Assembly (NCBI GenBank): GCA_023399105.1 | Contig: JAEWQT010000205.1 | Coordinates: forward strand, 1 to 5,381 | Direction: 5' to 3' | DNA length: 5,381 nucleotides | Source: Pseudomonadota bacterium | GTDB lineage: Bacteria; Pseudomonadota; Gammaproteobacteria; Pseudomonadales; Oceanobacteraceae | Translations under genes and position numbers: made by a program | The notes under the pieces: model-generated | Database searches by the model: none | Seen by the model: the letters and a program-made list of their open reading frames with translations, nothing else | Told to the model about the DNA's origin: nothing | Part shown: piece after piece, positions 1 to 5,381 of the stretch | Layout of the letters: the number at the start of each line of letters is the position of its first letter | Position numbering within the stretch: the stretch's first letter is position 1

Positions 1-126
1 GCGCTGAATGAAGCCGCCAACCGCCGCTTCCAGATGCCGGATGGCAGCTTCCGGCCGCTGACCAGTGCCGAACGGGCCGAGCAAAACAAAGACGTGGATG
101 AGCTGATCCGCCAGTATTGCCGCTGA
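1..126 (+). CDS. 3' end of an unidentified protein gene (C-terminal 41 residues)
   Basis: Frame 1 is open from the first base to a TGA at 124-126, and its start lies outside the window. The tail is hydrophilic and charged: it opens ALNEAANRRFQMPDGSF, has an ERAEQNKDVDEL helix-like stretch, and closes IRQYCR with a cysteine two residues from the end. I do not recognise the family with confidence. An ending of the type 'DG-x-R-x-L...ER...YC' recalls the C-termini of small periplasmic DUF4124-type proteins, but that is only an impression from a short fragment. Codon use (GCC, CGC, CTG, CAG rich) matches the other genes here. In P. aeruginosa and E. coli pgeF is followed by clpB on the same strand. 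Here the neighbour is convergent and does not look like ClpB, so local order differs on this side. It is real coding sequence with good likelihood; its function is unknown. Confidence 0.6.
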   Translation, partial: ALNEAANRRFQMPDGSFRPLTSAERAEQNKDVDELIRQYCR

Positions 127-145
127 GCGCAGCTCAATGGCTCAG
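123..145. terminator. possible bidirectional hairpin between convergent stop codons
   Basis: CTGAGC (123-128) and GCTCAG (140-145) form a perfect 6-bp inverted repeat with an 11-nt loop. A competing 5-bp hairpin, TGAGC-GCA-GCTCA, lies at 124-136. The stop codons of both convergent genes (TGA 124-126 on plus, TGA 144-142 on minus) lie in the arms. No T-run follows on either strand, so an intrinsic terminator is not well supported. The short gap and shared hairpin are suggestive only. Confidence 0.25.
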
Positions 146-873
146 ACGCGCCAGATCAGGCTGGCCTGACGGCCGGTAACGGCCTGACGACGATAAGAAT
201 AAAACTGCTGCGAGTCACGAACGGTGCAGTGCTCACCGCCATGAATATGAACCACGCCGGCACGCTGCAATTGTTCGCGCGCCAGCTGGTATAAATCGGC
301 AAAATAACGATCGCCCTGTCCGGGGTGGAAACAGTTTTCTGACGCCCAGGCAAAAGCCGCTTTCACCTCAGGCCCCACCTCAAAATGCTCAGCACTGATG
401 GCCGGCCCCAGATACACCAGCACCTGCTCAGGGGCAGCAAACTGTTGCAAAGTATTCAATAACACGCCGGCGGCCAGGCCGCGCCAGCCCGCATGCGCCG
501 CCGCGACGTGTGAGCCATCGGCCGCACAAAACAGCACCGGCAGACAATCGGCGGTCAGAACGGCACAAGCCAGACCTTTTTCATGGGTAAATTGCGCATC
601 GGCAACCGGCACCACGGTGCCACCACAGGCCGCCACCACGGCGGTGCCATGCACCTGATTCAGCCATTGAATGCTGCGCACCCCCGGCAGCTGTTGCCAT
701 AACAGCCGGCGGTTATGCGCCACGGCAGCCGGCTGATCGCCAACGTGCGTGGCCAGGTTATTGCTGTCAAAAGGGGCAGCAGAAACACCGCCACTGCGCT
801 GGGTAACCACCGCCCGCACATTGGCGGGCAACGGCCAGGCGGGGGTAAAAAAAGCGTCAGTCACGGGCGGCAT
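142..873 (-). CDS. pgeF: Peptidoglycan editing factor PgeF (YfiH / DUF152 laccase-domain family)
   Basis: This cytoplasmic metalloenzyme belongs to the family long annotated 'polyphenol oxidase/laccase domain'. E. coli PgeF removes wrongly made UDP-MurNAc-L-Ser, keeping L-Ser out of position 1 of peptidoglycan stems; related proteins act on purine nucleosides. From the ATG at 873 the product is 243 residues, the same length as E. coli YfiH. The three expected metal/active-site residues are visible: H75 in NQVHG, C110 in LTADCLPVL and H127 in AAAHAGWRG. Other family signatures are VTQRSGGVS near residue 23, LGPAIS near 155, and a C-terminal FYSYRR (224-229) followed by TGRQASLIWR. The frame stays open upstream to a TTG at 996, but those 41 residues lie inside rluD and are not family-like, so the ATG at 873 is preferred. 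A weak GGAAG stands 3 nt before it. The start overlaps the end of rluD by 17 bp, indicating one transcript and probable translational coupling. The symbol follows the E. coli characterisation; the in vivo substrate here is inferred. Confidence 0.93.
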   Translation of the reverse strand: MPPVTDAFFTPAWPLPANVRAVVTQRSGGVSAAPFDSNNLATHVGDQPAAVAHNRRLLWQQLPGVRSIQWLNQVHGTAVVAACGGTVVPVADAQFTHEKGLACAVLTADCLPVLFCAADGSHVAAAHAGWRGLAAGVLLNTLQQFAAPEQVLVYLGPAISAEHFEVGPEVKAAFAWASENCFHPGQGDRYFADLYQLAREQLQRAGVVHIHGGEHCTVRDSQQFYSYRRQAVTGRQASLIWRV

Positions 874-1813
874 CGGCTTCCAGCACATCGAGCAGATGCA
901 CGAAATCGTCCGGCAGATCCACTTCCCATTCCATCCATTCTTCGGTGTCCGGATGCAGCAGGCCAAGCTTGCGCGCGTGCAATGCCTGACGGCCAAAATG
1001 CAGCAGGGTTTCCCGCAGTTCCGGACCGATGCCTTTGGTTAAACGGGTACGCGGCGCATAGGTGGAATCGCCCACCAGCGGGTAACCGATGTGGGCCATG
1101 TGCACGCGGATCTGGTGCGTACGGCCGGTTTCCAGTTTCACGCGAATATAGGTATGGGTCGGAAAACGCTTCAGCACCCGGTAATGGGTAACGGCTTCTT
1201 TACCCATCGGATTCACCGCCATTTTGGTACGCTGGGTGCCGTGGCGACCAATGGGTTCTTCAATGGTGCCACCGCCGGTCATATAGCCCTGCACCACGGC
1301 TTCGTATTCGCGGCCCATGCTGCGGTCCTGCAGCTGCCCGACCAGATGATGCTGGGCCTGCAGTGTCTTGGCCACCACCATCAGACCGGTGGTGTCTTTG
1401 TCGAGCCGGTGCACAATGCCGGCGCGGGGAATATTGGCCAGTTCCGGATAACGATGCAGCAAGCCATTCAGTAAGGTGCCTTCATAATTGCCGGCGGCCG
1501 GGTGTACCACCAGCCCAGCGGGCTTGTTAATCACCAGAATCTGATCATCTTCGTAGATGATATCCAGCGGGATATCTTCTGCCTGCCAGTCGCCTTCGGG
1601 CGTCAGCTCGGCCTGCAACTCCAGCGTTTCACCGCCGATCAGCTTATCACGGCCACGGCGCACTTCGCCGTTCACCAGCAACTGGCCATCTTTGATCCAT
1701 TGCTGCAGCCGCGAACGGGAATAATCGGGAAAGAGTTCGGCGGCAATCTGGTCGAAGCGACGGTTGCCCATGTCGAAGGGAACTTCTGCGCGGTGTGCAA
1801 TCTGAGTGTTCAT
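857..1813 (-). CDS. rluD: 23S rRNA pseudouridine synthase RluD
   Basis: RluD isomerises uridines to pseudouridine in helix 69 of 23S rRNA (1911, 1915 and 1917 in E. coli numbering), a late step in 50S subunit maturation. From the ATG at 1813 the protein has 318 residues (E. coli RluD has 326). An S4 RNA-binding domain covers about residues 19-66, including FPDYSRSRLQQWI and LLVNGEV. The RluA-type catalytic domain follows, with IPLDIIYEDD and INKPAGLVVHP. Its catalytic motif is GIVHRLDKDTTGL, in which D138 is the predicted nucleophilic aspartate. The distal motif ETGRTHQIRVHMAHIGYPLVGD lies at about 228-249. The high identity visible to RluD, rather than RluA or RluC, together with the bamD/pgeF neighbours, supports the assignment. 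A TTG at 1912 would add 33 residues, but these do not resemble the family and no good ribosome site precedes it. The ATG at 1813 has only a weak upstream AACCTT-type sequence. It is probably the first gene of a two-gene rluD-pgeF operon, divergent from bamD. Confidence 0.95.
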   Translation of the reverse strand: MNTQIAHRAEVPFDMGNRRFDQIAAELFPDYSRSRLQQWIKDGQLLVNGEVRRGRDKLIGGETLELQAELTPEGDWQAEDIPLDIIYEDDQILVINKPAGLVVHPAAGNYEGTLLNGLLHRYPELANIPRAGIVHRLDKDTTGLMVVAKTLQAQHHLVGQLQDRSMGREYEAVVQGYMTGGGTIEEPIGRHGTQRTKMAVNPMGKEAVTHYRVLKRFPTHTYIRVKLETGRTHQIRVHMAHIGYPLVGDSTYAPRTRLTKGIGPELRETLLHFGRQALHARKLGLLHPDTEEWMEWEVDLPDDFVHLLDVLEADAARD

Positions 1814-1855
1814 AAAGGTTCTGGCATGCTGTGATGGGGCACTAAGCAGATAATG

Positions 1856-1868
1856 CCAGGCGCCCTGG
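1856..1868. promoter_or_regulatory. short perfect inverted repeat in rluD/bamD intergenic region
   Basis: CCAGG (1856-1860), CGC, CCTGG (1864-1868) form a perfect 5-bp inverted repeat with a 3-nt centre, 43 nt before the rluD start on the minus strand. It could be a hairpin in the rluD leader or a protein site. Arms this short can arise by chance in GC-rich DNA, and no function is claimed. Confidence 0.2.
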
Positions 1869-1890
1869 TTGGGGCGGCCCGGTGTCTGTG

Positions 1891-1919
1891 CTTTAATACG
1901 GCGTTTCGCCAAGTATATA
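1891..1919 (+). promoter_or_regulatory. weak candidate sigma70-type promoter for bamD
   Basis: TATATA at 1914-1919 could be a -10 element. The hexamer 17 bp upstream (CTTTAA, 1891-1896) is a poor -35 match. A start near 1926 would leave a leader of about 14 nt before the bamD ATG at 1940. I saw no sigma-E type element (GGAACTT...TCTGA). The candidate rests mainly on the AT-rich block in an otherwise GC-rich spacer. Confidence 0.25.
1896..1916. promoter_or_regulatory. imperfect palindrome next to the candidate bamD promoter
   Basis: ATAC-GGCG-TTT-CGCC-AA-GTAT gives 8 paired positions (1896-1903 with 1907-1910 and 1913-1916), broken by a two-base AA bulge. It overlaps the candidate bamD -10 hexamer and lies in the only spacer between divergent rluD and bamD. 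It could be an operator or a structural feature; the evidence is sequence symmetry only. Confidence 0.2.
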
Positions 1920-1926
1920 GATAATC

Positions 1927-1930
1927 AGGA
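1927..1930 (+). promoter_or_regulatory. ribosome binding site deciding the bamD start
   Basis: AGGA at 1927-1930 abuts the ATG at 1931 with no spacing but sits 9 nt before the ATG at 1940. Normal Shine-Dalgarno spacing therefore favours initiation at 1940, giving a signal peptide that begins MNSRW rather than MHSMNSRW. Confidence 0.6.
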
Positions 1931-1939
1931 ATGCACTCC

Positions 1940-2761
1940 ATGAACTCCCGCTGGCTGCTGGTTGTTTTTACCCTGTTACTTACTGCCTGCTCCGGCAACC
2001 CTAACCGCAATCAGGAACTGACCGAGCAGGAATATTACCAACAAGCGCGTGAATCGCTGGCCAATGATAACTTTATTATTGCGCTGGAACGGCTGCGCGA
2101 GCTGGAATCCCGCTACCCCTTTGGCGCCTATGCCGAACAAGCCCAGCTGGAAATGATTTACGCCCAGTACAAGCTGTCCGACCTGGAAGCGGTACTGGCC
2201 ACCACCGAGCGCTTTATCCGTCTGCATCCGCTGCACGAACAGGTCGATTACGCCTATTACATGCGCGCGCTGGCCACCTATGAAATGGGCTTTGTGTTTG
2301 CCGAGCGTTATTTTGACCACGATGTCGCCCGCCGTGATCCGACACCACTACGCGATGCCTTTGCCTATTTTGCCGAGCTGTTGCAGCGCTACCCCGACAG
2401 CCCTTACACCGCTGACGCCCGTGCCCGCATGGTGTACATCAAACAACGCCTGGCCTCCCACGAAGTGGGCGTGGCGCGCTATCTGATGAAACGCCATTCG
2501 TTTATTGCGGCAGCCAACCGGGCCAATACCGTCATGCTGAATTACCAGGGCACCCCGGCGGTGGCCGAAGCACTGGCGCTGCAGGTAGAAGCCTATAGCC
2601 ATCTGAATATGACCGAAGAAGCCGCCAAAGCACTGGCCCTGCTGCAACTGAATTACCCGGATCACCCGCAACTGCAGGATGGCGAATTTGTCGAATCGGG
2701 CCTGGCCATGACCGACCGCCGCTCGATCTGGAACATCATCAGTTTTGGGATGATTGATTGA
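1940..2761 (+). CDS. bamD: Outer membrane assembly lipoprotein BamD (YfiO/ComL)
   Basis: BamD is the essential lipoprotein that binds BamA and reads the C-terminal signal of outer-membrane proteins within the Bam complex. It is anchored in the inner leaflet of the outer membrane, facing the periplasm. From the ATG at 1940 the product is 273 residues. A lipoprotein signal peptide (NSRWLLVVFTLLLTAC) has lipobox L14-T15-A16 before C17; Ser at +2 fits export to the outer membrane. TPR-type helical repeats fill the mature part, with family blocks ALERLRELESRYPFG (48-62), ERFIRLHP (90-97), DYAYYMRAL (103-111), FAELLQRYPDSPY (144-156) and DARARMVYIKQRLA (159-172). The RRDP stretch near 131 matches the insertion seen in E. 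coli BamD (RSDRDP). About 25 residues after the last repeat form a tail longer than in the 245-residue E. coli protein. It is divergent from rluD, as in E. coli and P. aeruginosa, and convergent with nadE. Confidence 0.95.
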   Translation: MNSRWLLVVFTLLLTACSGNPNRNQELTEQEYYQQARESLANDNFIIALERLRELESRYPFGAYAEQAQLEMIYAQYKLSDLEAVLATTERFIRLHPLHEQVDYAYYMRALATYEMGFVFAERYFDHDVARRDPTPLRDAFAYFAELLQRYPDSPYTADARARMVYIKQRLASHEVGVARYLMKRHSFIAAANRANTVMLNYQGTPAVAEALALQVEAYSHLNMTEEAAKALALLQLNYPDHPQLQDGEFVESGLAMTDRRSIWNIISFGMID

Positions 2762-2790
2762 CGCTAACCGCTCGCTTCGCTTAACGGAAT

Positions 2791-2830
2791 GTGGGAGTGG
2801 TCCATGACCACGATCGGGCCGCCAGGCCCG
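2791..2830 (+). repeat. REP-like element, unit 1 (head GTGGGA, two hairpins)
   Basis: The head GTGGGA (2791-2796) is followed by stem I, GTGGTC-CAT-GACCAC (2797-2811, 6 bp, fully paired). Linker GAT leads to stem II, CGGGCC-GCCA-GGCCCG (2815-2830, 6 bp, fully paired). The architecture matches the repetitive extragenic palindromes of Pseudomonas and other gammaproteobacteria, which carry a conserved GTAG or GGAG-type head next to a hairpin and are linked to RAYT transposases. Here GGAG is at 2794-2797. It forms an inverted pair with the unit at 2855-2895. Stem II could also serve bamD as a structured 3' end, although no T-run follows. Confidence 0.75.
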
Positions 2831-2854
2831 CTTATACAAATGTGAGAATGATTG

Positions 2855-2895
2855 GCCCGCTAAGGCGGGCTGTCGCAGGCATGGCCAGCTCCCAC
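2855..2895 (-). repeat. REP-like element, unit 2, inverted partner
   Basis: Read on the minus strand from 2895: head GTGGGA (2895-2890), stem I GCTGGC-CAT-GCCTGC (2889-2875; five pairs and one T-T mismatch), linker GACA, stem II GCCCGC-CTTA-GCGGGC (2870-2855, fully paired). The head, the CAT loop and the GA after stem I are identical to unit 1, while the arms differ mostly in ways that keep pairing. The element begins 4 bp past the nadE stop codon. With unit 1 and the 24-bp AT-rich spacer (2831-2854) it makes a tail-to-tail, BIME-like doublet. The outer heads are themselves complementary (2791-2797 with 2889-2895), so a long cruciform-like fold is also possible. Confidence 0.75.
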
Positions 2896-2899
2896 CCCC

Positions 2900-4522
2900 T
2901 CAGATCCCCGCCTTCCAGCCATTGACCACCGGATAACGCCGGTCGCGGCCAAAACCACGCTGACTGACCCGCACCCCAATCGGCGCCTGTCGACGTTTGT
3001 ATTCGTTAATATCCACCAACCGGATAACCCGCAACACATCGTCTGCCGCAAAGCCGTCCGCGATAATGGCATCGGCGCTCATGTCCTGCTCGATATAGCG
3101 GGCCAGAATGGCGTCCAGCACGGCGTAGGGTGGCAGGTTGTCTTCGTCTTTCTGATCCGGCGCCAGCTCCGCTGACGGCGGTCGTTCCAGTACCCGCTGC
3201 GGAATTACCGGGCTTAAGCTGTTGCGGTATTCGGACAGCGCGAATACCTGGGTTTTGTACACATCTTTTAACGCGCAGTAGCCGCCGGCCATATCGCCGT
3301 ACAGGGTGCTGTAGCCCACCGCCGATTCGCTCTTGTTACTGGTGGTCAGCACCATGGCGCCGCTTTTGTTCGACAACGCCATCAGCAGCACGCCACGACA
3401 GCGGGCCTGCAGGTTCTGTTCGGTGGTATCAACCGGCAACCCGGCAAACTCGCCGGCCAGCTGCTGCATAAAGGCGTTGTACATGGGCTCAATGGAAATC
3501 GAGCTGTATTCCACCCCCATGGTGTTTGCCTGCTCAGCGGCATCGGCCTTGCTGATATCCGAGGTGTAAGCGAACGGCATCATCACCGCCTTTACCCGCT
3601 CAGCGCCTAAGGCATCGACGGCAATGGCCAGGGTTAAAGCCGAATCAATACCGCCGGATAAACCCAGCAACACACCGGGAAAACGATTTTTTTCCACATA
3701 ATCCCGCACGCCGCACACCAGCGCCTGATACAGACTGCCCAAGGTATCGGTATGGGCCACGGCGCTGTCGGTCAGCGCACTCAGTTGCCCCTGCTGCCAG
3801 CGCACCAGCCCTAACGCTTCCTCATAGGCGGGCAGCTGCAGTACCGGGGCGCCGTTGGCAGAAACAGCAAACGAGGCACCATCGAACACCAGCTCATCCT
3901 GGCCGCCGACCTGATTCACATAGAGCAACGACAGGTTGTGACGACGGGCATGGGCAGCCAATACGTTCACCCGTTCACTGTGTTTACCCTGATGGAAAGG
4001 CGAGGCATTGATGTTCAGAATCAGGTCGGCACCGGCTGCGGCGGCCTGCGCCACCGGCTGTTCATGCCAGATGTCTTCACAAACCGTCAGCGCCAGCTTA
4101 TGACCGCGCCAGGCAATCACACAGGGCTGATCGCCAGCACTGAAATAACGCCGTTCATCAAATACCTGATAATTGGGCAAGCATTGTTTGGCATACCGCC
4201 CCAGGCACTCGCCGCCATGCCAGAAACCAGCACAGTTAAACAGTTGGCCACTTTCCCGCCAGGGGAACCCCACCACAATGGCAATATCCTGACTGGCGGC
4301 GGCAATCTGTTGCAGCGCCTGCTCGACCCGCAGCTGCAAACTCGGACGTAACAACAAATCTTCCGGCGGATAACCGGTAACAGCCAGCTCAGAAAAAACA
4401 ATCAGGTCGGCGCCCTGCTGCTGCGCCTGACGGCTGAGTTCAACAATACGCTGCGCATTGCCGGCGATGTCGCCGACCAGAAAATTCTGTTGCGCCAGCG
4501 CCATAACGAGTGACTGAGACAT
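2900..4522 (-). CDS. nadE: Glutamine-dependent NAD+ synthetase NadE (two-domain)
   Basis: This cytoplasmic enzyme makes NAD+ from deamido-NAD+ and ATP, using ammonia released from glutamine by its own N-terminal domain; it is the last step of NAD biosynthesis. The protein has 540 residues, normal for the two-domain bacterial form and about twice the ammonia-only E. coli type. The N-terminal nitrilase-type amidase domain (about 5-250) has its full catalytic triad: E45 (VFSELAVTGYPPEDLL), K112 (RYAKQCLPNYQVFDE) and C148 (LTVCEDIW). The C-terminal synthetase domain (about 262-540) has the ATP-pyrophosphatase loop SGGIDS (289-294), MMPFAYTS (314-321), TTSNKSE (393-399), YSTLYGDMAGG (404-414) and RPPSAEL (447-453). 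The ATG at 4522 gives the family-typical opening MSQSLVMALAQQNFLVGD. GGGA stands only 2 nt before it, so its ribosome site is poor; an internal ATG at 4504 has none. It is a single-gene unit, convergent with bamD and divergent from pilS. Confidence 0.96.
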   Translation of the reverse strand: MSQSLVMALAQQNFLVGDIAGNAQRIVELSRQAQQQGADLIVFSELAVTGYPPEDLLLRPSLQLRVEQALQQIAAASQDIAIVVGFPWRESGQLFNCAGFWHGGECLGRYAKQCLPNYQVFDERRYFSAGDQPCVIAWRGHKLALTVCEDIWHEQPVAQAAAAGADLILNINASPFHQGKHSERVNVLAAHARRHNLSLLYVNQVGGQDELVFDGASFAVSANGAPVLQLPAYEEALGLVRWQQGQLSALTDSAVAHTDTLGSLYQALVCGVRDYVEKNRFPGVLLGLSGGIDSALTLAIAVDALGAERVKAVMMPFAYTSDISKADAAEQANTMGVEYSSISIEPMYNAFMQQLAGEFAGLPVDTTEQNLQARCRGVLLMALSNKSGAMVLTTSNKSESAVGYSTLYGDMAGGYCALKDVYKTQVFALSEYRNSLSPVIPQRVLERPPSAELAPDQKDEDNLPPYAVLDAILARYIEQDMSADAIIADGFAADDVLRVIRLVDINEYKRRQAPIGVRVSQRGFGRDRRYPVVNGWKAGI

Positions 4523-4554
4523 ATTCCCGGATTACCCTGATGAGTGGTGGCATA

Positions 4555-4583
4555 TTGTCGAAAAATTCCCCGGCCGGTGCAAT
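4555..4583 (+). promoter_or_regulatory. candidate sigma70-type promoter for pilS
   Basis: TTGTCG (4555-4560) and TGCAAT (4578-4583) are separated by 17 bp; each matches the sigma70 consensus at 4 of 6 positions. Transcription would begin near 4590, leaving a leader of roughly 27 nt with the ribosome site. It is a moderate candidate from sequence alone. Confidence 0.35.
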
Positions 4584-4605
4584 GCAACAAATGCCGGTCG
4601 TCAGC

Positions 4606-4611
4606 AAGGAG
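4606..4611 (+). promoter_or_regulatory. strong ribosome binding site for the GTG start of pilS
   Basis: AAGGAG (4606-4611) lies 5 nt before GTG 4617-4619. The ATG at 4615 is followed at once by TGA and cannot be used. In-frame ATGs at 4641 and 4644 are too far from this site, so the GTG is the best start. Confidence 0.65.
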
Positions 4612-4616
4612 CGAAT

Positions 4617-5381
4617 GTGAAGGGTTGGTTTTCCAGAGGCATGATGGTGCGGGGCAAGCAACTGCTGCAGCTGTACAGCTATTACTCGTTGCTGCTGGCG
4701 CTGGTACTGATGATTACCGCCGGCCTCGACCGCAGCGCTACCTTTGTCGGCAATGCCCGCCCCATTCTGATGCTCAGTGCCGCCAGTGCCTACGTCGTTG
4801 CGGCCGCCTTGTTTGCCGCCCTGGCCAGCCGCCGGCCCGACCCGCAGGCCGCCGTGGGCTATATGTTTGTCGAAGTCGCCTTACTGGCCGCCATGATGCT
4901 GGCCTCCGGCGGCCTCAGCTCCGGTTTCTCCAGTTTATTGCTGATTCCCCTGGTTATTTCCAACCTGCTGGCGCCCGGGGTGCTGGGGCTTGGCGTGGCC
5001 GCCTGGATTACCCTGGCGGTGTTTTATACCGAATATATTCAGCCGCAGGACATTAATGCCGCCGAGGTGGTGCGGGCCGGTTCGTACGGCCTGTTGGCCT
5101 TTGTGCTGGCCATCCTGACCCAGGGCGTATCACGCCGGCTGAACAGCGCCCTGAGCCTGGCCTCCGAACAGGCCAGCCATTTACGCCGCCTGCAACGCTT
5201 CAGCCAGCAGGCACTGCTGGATATGCCCGATGGCATTATTGCCTGTGATCCGGGCCACAAAATCCTGCTGCTGAACGAACGCGCCGGCCAATGGTTTAAC
5301 CTGCAACAGGGTGATATTTTGCCCGCTGATCTGCGGTTTTGTGGCGAACAGAAACTGCTGGATCATCACGGCGAAAATCTG
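4617..5381 (+). CDS. pilS: Type IV pilus sensor histidine kinase PilS, N-terminal part (cut by window end)
   Basis: PilS is an inner-membrane sensor kinase that, with the response regulator PilR, controls sigma54-dependent pilin (pilA) transcription. The window holds 255 codons without a stop. Six hydrophobic segments are visible at about residues 18-37, 50-70, 82-98, 104-119, 121-137 and 152-171. The third and fourth flank LASGGLSSGFSSLLLIPLVI (95-114), matching the GGG-x-x-SG-x-x-SLL pattern of P. aeruginosa PilS. A cytoplasmic helix (172-198, RRLNSALSLASEQASHLRRL) leads into the start of a PAS domain (about 200 on: LLDMPDGIIACDPGHKILLLNERA). The HisKA and HATPase domains lie beyond the edge. 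The GTG start at 4617 is chosen for its AAGGAG site. Position after bamD agrees with P. aeruginosa synteny, except that nadE lies between them here. Assignment rests on membrane topology, local similarity and context; the kinase domain is unseen. Confidence 0.85.
   Translation, partial: MKGWFSRGMMVRGKQLLQLYSYYSLLLALVLMITAGLDRSATFVGNARPILMLSAASAYVVAAALFAALASRRPDPQAAVGYMFVEVALLAAMMLASGGLSSGFSSLLLIPLVISNLLAPGVLGLGVAAWITLAVFYTEYIQPQDINAAEVVRAGSYGLLAFVLAILTQGVSRRLNSALSLASEQASHLRRLQRFSQQALLDMPDGIIACDPGHKILLLNERAGQWFNLQQGDILPADLRFCGEQKLLDHHGENL

Noticed and set aside
874..996. N-terminal extension of pgeF from a TTG at 996
   Set aside because: The 41 residues are Cys/Trp-rich, lie wholly inside rluD in another frame, and do not match the YfiH family, whose E. 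coli member is exactly 243 residues as from the ATG at 873.
857..1834. Long plus-strand reading frames opposite rluD (for example 1091-1474 and 1502-1834)
   Set aside because: These are antisense shadows in GC-rich coding DNA; the minus-strand frame is a recognisable RluD with catalytic motifs.
1814..1912. N-terminal extension of rluD from a TTG at 1912
   Set aside because: The extra 33 residues are unlike any RluD N-terminus; the family begins close to the S4 domain, as it does from the ATG at 1813.
4531..4561. Possible nadE promoter (minus: TCGACA at 4561-4556, GGTAAT at 4536-4531)
   Set aside because: The spacer is 19 bp and transcription would start only a few bases before the ATG, so it is not convincing.
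4544..5056. 170-codon plus-strand reading frame overlapping the pilS start
   Set aside because: It is an Arg/Cys/Gln-rich shadow in another frame. The pilS frame has hydrophobic membrane segments, clear family similarity and a good ribosome site.
1..5381. A novel defence, mobile or biosynthetic system
   Set aside because: Every gene complete in the window belongs to a well-known housekeeping family in conserved synteny. No transposase, integrase, toxin-antitoxin pair, CRISPR repeat or foreign-looking base composition was seen.

Overview
This is ordinary housekeeping chromosome from a GC-rich gammaproteobacterium. The order pgeF–rluD–(divergent) bamD followed by pilS is the order found in Pseudomonas aeruginosa (rluD–bamD–pilS–pilR). 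A marine Oceanospirillales/Pseudomonadales-type organism with type IV pili is my inference from gene content and order; no marker gene for classification is present.

Layout, left to right. (1) 1-126: the last 41 codons of an unidentified plus-strand gene, stopping 15 bp before the convergent stop of pgeF. (2) 142-1813, minus strand: rluD (23S rRNA pseudouridine synthase) followed by pgeF (peptidoglycan editing factor, YfiH family). The two overlap by 17 bp and look co-transcribed and translationally coupled. (3) 1814-1939: a divergent intergenic region with two small palindromes and a weak bamD promoter candidate. (4) 1940-2761, plus strand: bamD, the TPR lipoprotein of the outer-membrane beta-barrel assembly machine. 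(5) 2762-2899: the convergent bamD/nadE intergenic region, largely filled by an inverted pair of REP-like elements, each made of two hairpins behind a GTGGGA head. (6) 2900-4522, minus strand: nadE, a two-domain glutamine-dependent NAD+ synthetase. (7) 4523-4616: a divergent intergenic region with a plausible pilS promoter. (8) 4617-5381, plus strand: the N-terminal part of pilS, the type IV pilus sensor histidine kinase (six membrane segments and the start of a PAS domain), cut by the window edge.

The genes serve separate core functions (ribosome maturation, cell-wall precursor quality control, outer-membrane assembly, NAD synthesis, pilus regulation) and are neighbours by conserved synteny rather than as one pathway. 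There are no RNA genes, insertion sequences, CRISPR arrays or prophage genes, and no stretch over 300 bp lacks a gene. I found no novel multi-gene system. The most notable non-coding structure is the REP doublet.
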